Origin: Faecalicatena_A orotica
GTDB taxonomy: Bacteria > Bacillota > Clostridia > Lachnospirales > Lachnospiraceae
Assembly: GCF_040545875.1 (NCBI RefSeq)
Contig: NZ_JBEPMR010000018.1
Reading direction: 5' to 3' (one strand)
DNA: 64,000 bases
Shown here: in pieces, positions 8,094 to 15,448 of the stretch
Layout of the letters: each line of letters begins with the position of its first letter
Numbering within the stretch: position 1 is the stretch's first letter
The notes under the pieces: generated by a model
Database searches by the model: none
What the model was told of the DNA's origin: nothing
The model's input: only the letters and a program-made list of their open reading frames with translations
Program-made: the position numbers and the translations under genes

Positions 8094-10328
8094 ATGAACG
8101 GATATAACATAGATGAAGGTGAAATGTATAACAGAAAAAAAGGTCCTAAAAAGAAAGATCCTATTAGAACAACGAATACTTCCCCTGCAAATGCGGGAGG
8201 GTATAAGAAAAATTATAAGAACAGTGGCAAAGAACAATCCTGTAAAAAAGGAAATACCTCTTACAATTCTGCGCAGTATAAGCCGGAAAAATATAAAGAA
8301 GGAGAGAGGTTTGTAAATCCATATAATTTTATACCTTTTGAAGGACAATGTAAGCGTGAAAGTTTAGAAGGGAATAAAGACATAGGCTATATGGGGTATT
8401 TTGACTGCAGCCTGCGTCTGTTAACACATTTGTTTATCCCGAACACATCTTCTTATAAAAGTCTTACTAATGTGGAGGATGTGAAAAAAGCAAAGAAGGA
8501 TTCAAAAGGTTATGTAGTAAAAGGGTATGATTTTTTTTCTTATGATGATTTGTCGGGAATAGAACCATATACAGATCAGCCGCCGCTTCCTCCAAGTAAT
8601 CCGGTAATACCCGGCAGTGAAATCAGAGGTGCTGTGCGCAGCGTATATGAAGCAGCTTTTAACGGATGTATGTCCTCCGTTGATGGAGAACGTGATATTT
8701 CACGAAGGGTGGTTGAGGTCAAACAGCCGGGAATTTTAAGAAAAGAACCAGACGGGTGGTTCCTAAGACCGTGCACAAAGGTAAGGCTGCGGGTCGAACA
8801 GGAGGAAGAGCAGAGAGAGAATCAAGAAAAAGGCAAGGCGTCTTACGAGAGAGGAATGGTAAAGAGAGCGGTTTATAATACATGGAAAGAAGGAAAGGAA
8901 ATATGGGTTAAAACTGAAAAAAATAAGGTGGTTCAATATAAACCTTACAGTCCCAATTTAAGAGAAGCAAAGAGTTTAGAAGGAATGGGGTTTAAAAAGG
9001 GTTATCTTCATAAAGGCGAGTATATTGAAAAGAAAAAGTATGAGGCAGTTTTTCTTGAGGATCAAGAAGGCGGAAGGAAAGGTATTCGAGTATCAGACAA
9101 GGATGTGGAACTATTACAAATTTTGCTGAATGAGTATAGGAATGAAAAAATGAACCGAAAGGCTAAAGACGGTGAATGGTACAATGAATATGAAGTATTA
9201 GAAACGGGTACGCTTGTTTATTATACAAAAACAGAGGGAGGACGTTTATATCTGTCGCCAGCTTGTATAGGGAAAGAAATGTTCACGAAAAAGATAAATA
9301 CGATATTAAAGAATAATGGGGAATATCAGCCTTGTGTAGGTGGAGAGCTTTGCTCTGCCTGCCAGATATTCGGAATGCTGGAAAAAACAGAACAGCCTAA
9401 AACATTTGCGTATGGCTCAAAAGTAAGAATAACAGATGCTAAATTGGTAAATCCCCCAAAAAACATAAAAGAACTATTCGAAGAACCTCTTGTTTTGCCG
9501 GAATTGGGAGAGCCACGTCCAAGTGCCGTTGAATTTTACACGCAATCGCCTTACCAAGAATCTGATGACTGCCAGATAGGGCAGGATAAAGGGTATTGGA
9601 CTTATGATTATAAGTATCTGGAAGATGGCAAAAAAACAAAAAGAGTAGTTTTGGATGATTTTCAGCCGAAAATCAGAGGCAGAAAATACTACTGGCATCA
9701 TGATGTAAGGATTGAAGATTATAAAAAGGATAACAGCCTAAATGCCATGAGGCAGAGAATACGCCCGATGAAGCCTTCAGACAATTTAGATTCTGGACCT
9801 ATATTCCAATTCAGAGTTTATTTTGAAAGTCTCAGCAAAAAACAGCTAAATCAGTTAAAGTGGGCGCTTGATTTTGGAAACCCAGATTGTGCACATAAAA
9901 TAGGGAGGGCGAAACCGCTGGGATTTGGCAGTGTGAGGATTAATGTTGATGAACTTCACATAAGAAAAATTGATGAAACTACAGGGCGGTGGTATATGAT
10001 GGATATTGGCGCAAATGGCAATGAGAGTTTCGAAAAATTCTTTGAAGATTCACTTGTTAATATGAACAGAGTGCCACAAGCACTTAAGGTGATGGCCAAC
10101 TGGGAAAATAGACCTGATAATGTCAGATATCCGTTTGGAAAGGATGAATCAGGAGCTGATCAAGGTAAAGAAAATGCCAGTGGCTCCCACCAATGGTTTA
10201 CCTTTAATAAAGGGAAAAATGATTTGCATCATAACTTTATCAAGGTTCTACCTAAGGCAGAGGAAGATATTGATAAAAATTTATGTAGGGAAAAGGCACT
10301 ATATGATTTAACTAAAAAGAGGAAATGA
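8094..10328 (+). CDS. large Cas7-type RAMP with insertion (TIGR03986-like)
   Basis: A 744-residue RAMP subunit, last gene of the operon. A lysine-rich, low-complexity N-terminus (about 80 residues) precedes the RAMP core: SLRLLTHLFIPN near 105, then NPVIPGSEIRGAVRS near 170. A long insertion follows, then GELCSACQIFGM near 415, whose cysteines may bind metal. The C-terminal part has RPSAVEFY, KIRGRKYYWHH, MRQRIRP and the glycine-rich IGRAKPLGFGSVRI near 603-616. This order matches the TIGR03986 RAMP family and corresponds to the Cas7-with-insertion subunit of III-D2 complexes. It starts 13 bases after csx19 with a GGGGGA site. The basic N-terminal extension is unusual and may bind nucleic acid. 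Confidence 0.8.
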   Translation: MNGYNIDEGEMYNRKKGPKKKDPIRTTNTSPANAGGYKKNYKNSGKEQSCKKGNTSYNSAQYKPEKYKEGERFVNPYNFIPFEGQCKRESLEGNKDIGYMGYFDCSLRLLTHLFIPNTSSYKSLTNVEDVKKAKKDSKGYVVKGYDFFSYDDLSGIEPYTDQPPLPPSNPVIPGSEIRGAVRSVYEAAFNGCMSSVDGERDISRRVVEVKQPGILRKEPDGWFLRPCTKVRLRVEQEEEQRENQEKGKASYERGMVKRAVYNTWKEGKEIWVKTEKNKVVQYKPYSPNLREAKSLEGMGFKKGYLHKGEYIEKKKYEAVFLEDQEGGRKGIRVSDKDVELLQILLNEYRNEKMNRKAKDGEWYNEYEVLETGTLVYYTKTEGGRLYLSPACIGKEMFTKKINTILKNNGEYQPCVGGELCSACQIFGMLEKTEQPKTFAYGSKVRITDAKLVNPPKNIKELFEEPLVLPELGEPRPSAVEFYTQSPYQESDDCQIGQDKGYWTYDYKYLEDGKKTKRVVLDDFQPKIRGRKYYWHHDVRIEDYKKDNSLNAMRQRIRPMKPSDNLDSGPIFQFRVYFESLSKKQLNQLKWALDFGNPDCAHKIGRAKPLGFGSVRINVDELHIRKIDETTGRWYMMDIGANGNESFEKFFEDSLVNMNRVPQALKVMANWENRPDNVRYPFGKDESGADQGKENASGSHQWFTFNKGKNDLHHNFIKVLPKAEEDIDKNLCREKALYDLTKKRK

Positions 10329-10331
10329 ATG

Positions 10332-10382
10332 TCAGGTGCGAATGTGAAGTGGACATAAATTCCCCAGGAGATTCGCACCTGA
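10332..10382 (+). terminator. 12-bp perfect inverted repeat right after the cas operon
   Basis: TCAGGTGCGAAT (10332-10343) and ATTCGCACCTGA (10371-10382) are perfect inverted copies separated by 27 bases. The hairpin begins four bases after the last cas stop codon. There is no T-tract, so it could be a 3'-end stabilising or terminator hairpin, or a protein site between the operon and the CRISPR leader. Confidence 0.5.
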
Positions 10383-10516
10383 TAAAGTGGGGAAAATGTA
10401 GTAAAGAGGGGAGGAAATAAGGGGGAGAAATGATAATGGGTTGTAATATTGATAGAAATAGTATAAAATATGGTAGAAAAGCATAATTATAGATGGAGAT
10501 ATTGTGCAATTTTGCT
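10383..10516 (+). promoter_or_regulatory. AT-rich CRISPR leader
   Basis: Short non-coding stretch between the cas operon hairpin and the first repeat. It is purine- and AT-rich. Promoter-like pieces are TTGTAA (10441-10446) or TTGATA (10449-10454) with TATAAA (10462-10467), none at ideal spacing. The leader side is set by orientation: the repeats end in ATTGAAAT on this strand, and the degenerate repeat is at the far end. Confidence 0.5.
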
Positions 10517-10880
10517 GTCACTTCCTGCGTGGAAGTGTGGATTGAAATATCCTGCTTTTTACATCTCCAAAGTTGACATCCGTCACTTCCTGCGTGGAAG
10601 TGTGGATTGAAATTTGATTTTTTTGCATAATAAAAGACCGCTTATCGTCACTTCCTGCGTGGAAGTGTGGATTGAAATATATATAGTTGACCATCCTGCA
10701 TATAGATTCCTTGTCACTTCCTGCGTGGAAGTGTGGATTGAAATCTCTCGCCGTGAATACACCAACTCCACACCGTCACCGTCACTTCCTGCGTGGAAGT
10801 GTGGATTGAAATAAACTGGTCTGGGGCATATCCCATGAAATGCGTGTGGTCACTTCCTGCGCGGAAGTGTGGATTGCAGA
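10517..10880 (+). CRISPR. CRISPR array, 6 repeats / 5 spacers, I-C-like repeat
   Basis: Five identical 32-nt repeats start at 10517, 10582, 10647, 10713 and 10781. A sixth, degenerate copy is at 10849-10880 (T to C at repeat position 14, altered last four to five bases). The repeat holds a 7-bp hairpin, CACTTCC/GGAAGTG around TGCGT, and ends in ATTGAAAT, which would be the 8-nt crRNA 5' tag. Spacers are 33, 33, 34, 36 and 36 bp. Length, stem and tail look like type I-C repeats, although the adjacent genes are type III with Cas6. The array reads in the same direction as the cas operon. The spacers show no obvious match inside this window. Confidence 0.97.
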
Positions 10881-11607
10881 TGAATAATAATCTTTTAGAA
10901 CTTCAATTTGATGAAATCCTGTCTGTGTCAATTGCACAGCATCATCCGGAGGCAAGAAAAGGGAATCTCTTTCCTATCATCATGGATATGAGCTATGTTT
11001 ATCCGTTGCCGGTATTCTATTCGTACTGTATGCAGCGAAAAGTCATTAATACCATTGATTTGAAAAAGAGAATTAATGATTTTTTCCCGTGTACTATTAT
11101 TGGGGAAAAGGGAACATCCAGAAGTACGTTAACTATACCAGTATGCAAACTGGGAAAAAAGCGTACTCTCCTATTGGGTGGACTGTGCCATGTTAGACAG
11201 GCCTATTTTTGAAAAATTATTTTTATCATTCAAATCTCCGCTTTATGCGCAGGATTCTTTTTTATTTTTATTTGACCTGCCTAAACTTCAGCCAGAAATG
11301 CAGATCCTTCTGTATGATTATCTGGCAGAGAGGAACTGCAAAGATGTAGCTGCAGTGAATGAAAATAGTGGTAATTCTGATGAGAATCCTGAATTATTAT
11401 AACGCAGATTATGGGAAAAGAATTTTCGGCTTTGAGGAAACTGCAATGGATGAATTGAAAAAATATCCCTGGCCGGGGAATATTACTCAACTTTCACAGA
11501 TAATATCCCTATTAGTAATGCAGACAAAAGACTTATACATCAGCAATCAATGTAACGTTACCAACAGGGTGAAGAAAAAACAGTGGAGGATGCTGCAGGA
11601 GAACTGA
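10880..11607 (+). pseudogene. decayed sigma-54-type AAA+ transcriptional regulator
   Basis: Three reading-frame pieces together resemble an AAA+ enhancer-binding regulator. Piece one (10880-11212) has an N-terminal helix and a GEKGTSRSTL stretch like a degraded Walker A. Piece two (about 11178-11402) has LDRPIFEKL, FDLPKLQPEMQILLYDYL. Piece three (to 11607) has the family signature LKKYPWPGNITQLSQII. At least two frameshifts separate them and the usual GAFTGA loop and helix-turn-helix are not seen. The first ATG lies at the last base of the degenerate final CRISPR repeat, so the array abuts the pseudogene with no gap. Confidence 0.6.
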
Positions 11608-11636
11608 TATGTCACAATGTTAGCTATTTCCACCCC

Positions 11637-11703
11637 CGGTTGCGCAAATATACAGCCCCCTATATAGAGTGCAACCGTTTTATCTGCTATGATGGTGACA
11701 TCA
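11637..11703 (+). promoter_or_regulatory. control region of the XRE regulator
   Basis: An inverted repeat CGGTTGC (11637-11643) / GCAACCG (11671-11677) is followed by TTTTAT and may end upstream transcription. A TATGAT -10-like hexamer (11688-11693) overlaps a dyad TGATG-N4-CATCA (11690-11703), a plausible autoregulatory site for the XRE protein encoded just downstream. Confidence 0.3.
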
Positions 11704-11721
11704 ACTAAAGGAGGCTATGAA

Positions 11722-12174
11722 ATGAATTTTTCAGAAAAATTATTAGCACTGCGAAAAAGCAGGGATTTAACACAGGAGCAGCTGGCGGAAAAACTAGATG
11801 TGTCAAGACAGTCGATATCGAAATGGGAATCGGGTCAGGCGGTACCGGAATTGGAGAAGATTGTAGCTTTAAGCGGTCTGTTTGACGTCACAATCGATTA
11901 TCTTCTGAAACCATCTGAAATAGATGAACTTTCCGTAAAAACAGAGATGCTTGAAAAGCAGCAGGAACAGATGCTGGTGAGGGAAAGAAAACGCACCAAA
12001 ATGATCCACTGTATCTTGTATGTAGTTGGAATTTACCTGATTTTTTTTGCGGTATACTTCGTTGGACACTTTTATCTTGAGATATGGAATGGTTCAGTGA
12101 TATTTGCTGAATTTCTTGTTGCAACGGCAATCGCAATCTTCGTTACATTAAAATGCATGAAATCCCGGACATAG
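11722..12174 (+). CDS. XRE-family transcriptional regulator with C-terminal membrane segments
   Basis: A 150-residue protein. An HTH_3 domain (about residues 4-60: LRKSRDLTQEQLAEKL, VSRQSISKWESG) is followed by a charged linker and two hydrophobic segments near 95-150. This layout, a Cro/CI-type DNA-binding domain anchored to the membrane, is common in Firmicutes and suggests a membrane-tethered regulator. An AAAGGAGG ribosome binding site fixes the start at 11722. The gene ends inside its own terminator hairpin and stands alone between the CRISPR remnant and the fic gene. Its targets cannot be read from the sequence. Confidence 0.85.
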   Translation: MNFSEKLLALRKSRDLTQEQLAEKLDVSRQSISKWESGQAVPELEKIVALSGLFDVTIDYLLKPSEIDELSVKTEMLEKQQEQMLVRERKRTKMIHCILYVVGIYLIFFAVYFVGHFYLEIWNGSVIFAEFLVATAIAIFVTLKCMKSRT

Positions 12175-12189
12175 GTTCCGGGATTTTTT
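12161..12189 (+). terminator. intrinsic terminator of the XRE gene
   Basis: AATCCCGGA (12161-12169) pairs perfectly with TCCGGGATT (12177-12185), followed by a T-run to 12189. The stem begins before the stop codon, so the last codons are part of the hairpin. Confidence 0.9.
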
Positions 12190-12206
12190 GTGATTGGGCG
12201 ATACAG

Positions 12207-12235
12207 TTGTTAAGTGGAGGTCCATATGTTAAAAT
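12207..12235 (+). promoter_or_regulatory. sigma-A promoter of the fic gene
   Basis: TTGTTA (12207-12212) and TAAAAT (12230-12235) with 17-bp spacing. The start codon at 12290 has GGAGGAGG nine bases upstream. Confidence 0.6.
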
Positions 12236-12289
12236 AAGCAGGTGAAATAACCGTACTATTTCGGCGCTGTTTGGAGGAGGAAATAAGGG

Positions 12290-13150
12290 ATGAATTTTGA
12301 TTACGAAAAGAATAAAGATAGTGATATGAACAAAGACCCCTTTAAGGAATATTTGAAAGAGTCTGAGCCTGATAAGCGCAGTAAAGGTTATGCATGGAGT
12401 ACAGCGATCGGTTTGCAGGCGGTAGACGGATTAAAACCTTCAAAATATCTGATTGACACCGCTATTCAAAATATCGAAGGTAAAATCACGATAAAGGAAG
12501 CTCAAGATATTATTGACAGTTATTATGAGGAAAGACCGGAGGCTTCCGATGGTGAGCGTACTGAAGAAGCGGATAAGGTATCGGCACGAATTGCAGGGAT
12601 ACTGTCGGAAACAGCGTTTTCGTTTTCTCCAAATGAATATATATCAATCCACCGAAAATTGTTTCAGGGTATATATAAGCACGCCGGAAAGATAAGAGAT
12701 TATAATATTACAAAAAAAGAGTGGGTTTTAGATGGTGCGACTGTTATATACGGAAGTGCTTCAGAACTTCGTGCTACTCTTGAATATGATTTCTCGCAGG
12801 AAAAGAGCTTTAGTTATAAGGGACTTTCAATGAACGATATTATCCATCATTTTGCGGTATTTGTTTCAGGGTTGTGGCAAATCCATATCTTTGGAGAAGG
12901 CAACACAAGAACAACCGCAGTATTCTTTATTAAGTATTTACAATCACTTGGTTTTTCTGTGACTAATGATATGTTTGCGGAAAATGCATGGTATTTCAGA
13001 AATGCACTTGTTCGTGCTAATTATACGAACCTGCAAAAAGGGATTTACGAAACAACAGAGTATCTCGAGGTGTTTCTGAGAAATCTGCTTCTGAACGAAA
13101 AAAATGAATTGCATAATCGCAATCTGCACATAAGAGGGCTTATGAAATAA
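12290..13150 (+). CDS. Fic-domain protein with N-terminal VbhA-like antitoxin domain
   Basis: Fic enzymes transfer AMP or related groups from nucleotides to target proteins. The core (about residues 95-265) has the active-site loop HIFGEGNTRT starting at His199; the canonical last Arg of HxFx(D/E)GNxRxxR is Ala. Residues about 25-85 (GLQAVDGLKPSKYL, then GKITIKEAQDIIDSYY) resemble the VbhA antitoxin that normally sits in a separate small gene. The inhibitory motif [S/T]xxxE[G/N] would align with LQAVDG, so Ser and Glu are replaced by Leu and Asp. It is monocistronic, with its own promoter and terminator. The toxin-type reading is inference; a self-regulated housekeeping Fic is possible. Confidence 0.85.
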   Translation: MNFDYEKNKDSDMNKDPFKEYLKESEPDKRSKGYAWSTAIGLQAVDGLKPSKYLIDTAIQNIEGKITIKEAQDIIDSYYEERPEASDGERTEEADKVSARIAGILSETAFSFSPNEYISIHRKLFQGIYKHAGKIRDYNITKKEWVLDGATVIYGSASELRATLEYDFSQEKSFSYKGLSMNDIIHHFAVFVSGLWQIHIFGEGNTRTTAVFFIKYLQSLGFSVTNDMFAENAWYFRNALVRANYTNLQKGIYETTEYLEVFLRNLLLNEKNELHNRNLHIRGLMK

Positions 13151-13192
13151 GGTAAAGGGAGAGGACATATTTTCAAAGGAATTGTTATATTC

Positions 13193-13223
13193 GGGGTGCC
13201 GGTTAATTGCGGCACCTCTTTTT
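13193..13223 (+). terminator. intrinsic terminator after fic
   Basis: GGTGCCG (13195-13201) pairs with CGGCACC (13210-13216) and is followed by TCTTTTT. Confidence 0.85.
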
Positions 13224-13238
13224 CATTTAGTTTAAGCA

Positions 13239-13280
13239 ATGACAACCACATCAGAAAAATGCTATAATTTGTTTTATAAT
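13239..13280 (+). promoter_or_regulatory. promoter region of the first LytTR two-component operon
   Basis: ATGACA (13239-13244) and TATAAT (13263-13268) are 18 bp apart. A second TATAAT lies at 13275-13280. Confidence 0.5.
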
Positions 13281-13320
13281 GCCAAAGCAGTACGTGACGC
13301 ATGAAAAAGAGGTGGGAAAT

Positions 13321-14031
13321 ATGATTCGCATTGCAGTTGTAGAAGATGAAAAGGAATACCAGAGCAGATTGGACACGTATATCAAACAGTTTGAAAAGGA
13401 GAGCGGCCAGTCTTTCCAGGTTACATTTTTTAAGGACGGGCTGGATATTGTCGATGATTACAAGCCGGTATGGGATATTATCCTGATGGATATTAAGATG
13501 AAGCATATGGATGGGATGGAGGCGGCAGAAAAGATCCGCCGCAGTGACCCGGCCGTTATTCTTATTTTTATAACAACAATGGCGCAGTATGCGATTAAAG
13601 GCTACGAAGTCGATGCTCTGGATTTCGTGCTGAAACCGATTACCTACGCACAGTTTTCCATGAAGCTGAAGAAGGCGTTAGTACTGCTGAAAAAGAAGGA
13701 GGAGAAATATCTTCTGCTTCCGGTTGATGAGCGAAAAGAGCGCGTTTCTACAAATGATATTTTATTCATAGAGGTGAAGAACCATAATCTCCATATTGTA
13801 TCGAGGAATAAGACATATGTTATGCGCTGCTCCATGCAGCAGATGGAACGTGAACTTGCGGAGTGTCATTTTGTGCGGTGCAGCAATTCCTATCTGGTTA
13901 ATCTGAAAAATGTGACAGGGGTCCGGAAGGAAACTGTCATGGCCGGGGAATATGAACTTCCCGTCAGCAGGCCCAAGAAGAAACAGTTCCTGAAAGCATT
14001 GTCGGATTATCTGGGAACCGGATATCTGTAG
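13321..14031 (+). CDS. LytTR-family response regulator (cassette 1)
   Basis: A 236-residue response regulator of the AgrA/LytR kind. The receiver domain has VVEDE near the N-terminus, the phospho-acceptor Asp57 (ILMDIKM) and the conserved KP of DFVLKPI. The C-terminal LytTR DNA-binding domain (about 135-236) has FIEVKNHNLHIV and FVRCSNSYLVNLKNV. The start is ATG 13321 after GAGGTGGG, not the upstream in-frame ATG. It is followed after 14 bases by its kinase, and then by a GH3 enzyme that it probably controls. A close paralogue lies at 30057-30767 with the Asp at the same position. Confidence 0.92.
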   Translation: MIRIAVVEDEKEYQSRLDTYIKQFEKESGQSFQVTFFKDGLDIVDDYKPVWDIILMDIKMKHMDGMEAAEKIRRSDPAVILIFITTMAQYAIKGYEVDALDFVLKPITYAQFSMKLKKALVLLKKKEEKYLLLPVDERKERVSTNDILFIEVKNHNLHIVSRNKTYVMRCSMQQMERELAECHFVRCSNSYLVNLKNVTGVRKETVMAGEYELPVSRPKKKQFLKALSDYLGTGYL

Positions 14032-14045
14032 AAGGAGAAAATCGT

Positions 14046-15365
14046 ATGGAAAATCTGTCTTTCCCGATAGAATTATTTACGGCCCTGATTGTTTATGCAG
14101 TGCGTCTGGAGAAAAGGGAAAATTTCTTGAAAAAGTTTGTGTTTACAGTTTTACTGGAGTGCATGGTTATGGTGGCCCTGTTTGAATATCAAGATGGTAT
14201 TCCAGTGTTTATGACAGCGGAAACAGGAATGACCGTGACGGGTACCATGCTGGTCTGTGCTTTTGTCTTTTTCCTGATGGCAGTACTGGTGTGGATTCCG
14301 TTCAGGGTATCTTTGAAGGAAGCTGTGTACTGTGCAACCTGTGCGTATCTTACGGAGCATATCGCATACTGCCTGAGGCTTATCATAAAAGGCTTCACTG
14401 GTTTAGGCACAGGTCCTGGCACGCTTCTGCATCTGGCCGTCCATGCAGGTGTCTACGTGCTGTCCTATTATATTTTTGCGAGAAAGATGGCAAAGGAGAA
14501 GCATTATGCGACCAGCGCCGTGAAGTCTTTTGGGTTTATGACAATCGTATTGTTCCTTGTTCTGGGGATGAGTGTGGCAGCTTCGGTCAGGGACTTCGAA
14601 ACGATACACGGTATTTACGCCCTGTTCTGCTGTATCTTTGTCCTCTACAGCCAGTTAAAACAGATGAGCCAGCTTAGTCTCCAGGAGGAGCTAAATGTGC
14701 AGAAACAGCTTTGGATGCGCCATAAGGCACAGTACGAGATGTCGAAGGAGACGATTGATATTATTAATCGCAAATGCCATGATCTGAAACATCAGGTGGC
14801 GGCGCTTAGGGGTATCGATAATCTGGAAAAGAGGTCTGATGCGATTGACTCAATCGAGGAGTCGGTGATGATTTATGATGCCATGCCCCAGACCGGCAAT
14901 ACGATTCTGGATACTGTTTTGACGGAAAAAAGCCTTGTCTGCAGTCAGGAGCAGATTAACCTGACCTGTATCGCGGACGGCGGGCTTCTGGATTTTATGG
15001 ATGCCGTGGATCTGTATACACTCTTTGGGAATGCGCTCGACAACGCGATTGAAGGTGTCCGGAAACTTCCGGCAGACCAGCGGTGTATCAGCCTGCTTCT
15101 GCATAAAAAGGCGGGACTGATTTTTATTCAGTTTGAGAACCCGTATCAGGATGATATCAGGATGGAAAACGGAATTCCAAGAACATCCAAGCATGACAGG
15201 AATTATCATGGTTTCGGGATAAAAAGTATCATACATACGGCTGAAAAGTACGGGGGATTTGTGACGATAGAGACGGAATATAAAATCTTTCTTCTGCGCC
15301 TTACGATACCGGCTGTGCAAGTTACGACGCAAAAAAGGCAGGCTGGGACAGACGGGAACGAATAA
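14046..15365 (+). CDS. GHKL sensor histidine kinase (cassette 1)
   Basis: A 439-residue AgrC-type kinase. About six hydrophobic segments in the first 210 residues form the membrane sensor. A coiled-coil stretch leads to the phospho-acceptor region KCHDLKHQ with His245. The C-terminal GHKL ATPase has FGNALDNAIEG (N box) and HGFGIKSI (G box). AAGGAG precedes the ATG. It pairs with the LytTR regulator upstream. The signal is unknown; in related AgrC systems it is often a peptide, but no peptide gene is visible here, and the neighbouring glycosidase suggests a carbohydrate or cell-surface cue (inference). Confidence 0.92.
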   Translation: MENLSFPIELFTALIVYAVRLEKRENFLKKFVFTVLLECMVMVALFEYQDGIPVFMTAETGMTVTGTMLVCAFVFFLMAVLVWIPFRVSLKEAVYCATCAYLTEHIAYCLRLIIKGFTGLGTGPGTLLHLAVHAGVYVLSYYIFARKMAKEKHYATSAVKSFGFMTIVLFLVLGMSVAASVRDFETIHGIYALFCCIFVLYSQLKQMSQLSLQEELNVQKQLWMRHKAQYEMSKETIDIINRKCHDLKHQVAALRGIDNLEKRSDAIDSIEESVMIYDAMPQTGNTILDTVLTEKSLVCSQEQINLTCIADGGLLDFMDAVDLYTLFGNALDNAIEGVRKLPADQRCISLLLHKKAGLIFIQFENPYQDDIRMENGIPRTSKHDRNYHGFGIKSIIHTAEKYGGFVTIETEYKIFLLRLTIPAVQVTTQKRQAGTDGNE

Positions 15366-15448
15366 GGGATTTCTTGTGATATACTCCGATAAAAGCCGGT
15401 GCGGCAGGAACGCTCCGGTGGGATGAAACAGGTTTAAAGGAGGAAATC

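Noticed and set aside
10583..10814. Open frames on both strands through the CRISPR array
   Set aside because: They are translations of repeat and spacer DNA; periodic peptides such as VTSCVEVWIEI simply reflect the 32-nt repeat.
10517..10880. Calling the whole locus type I-C from the repeat
   Set aside because: No cas3, cas5c, cas7c or cas8c gene is present; every neighbouring gene is type III.
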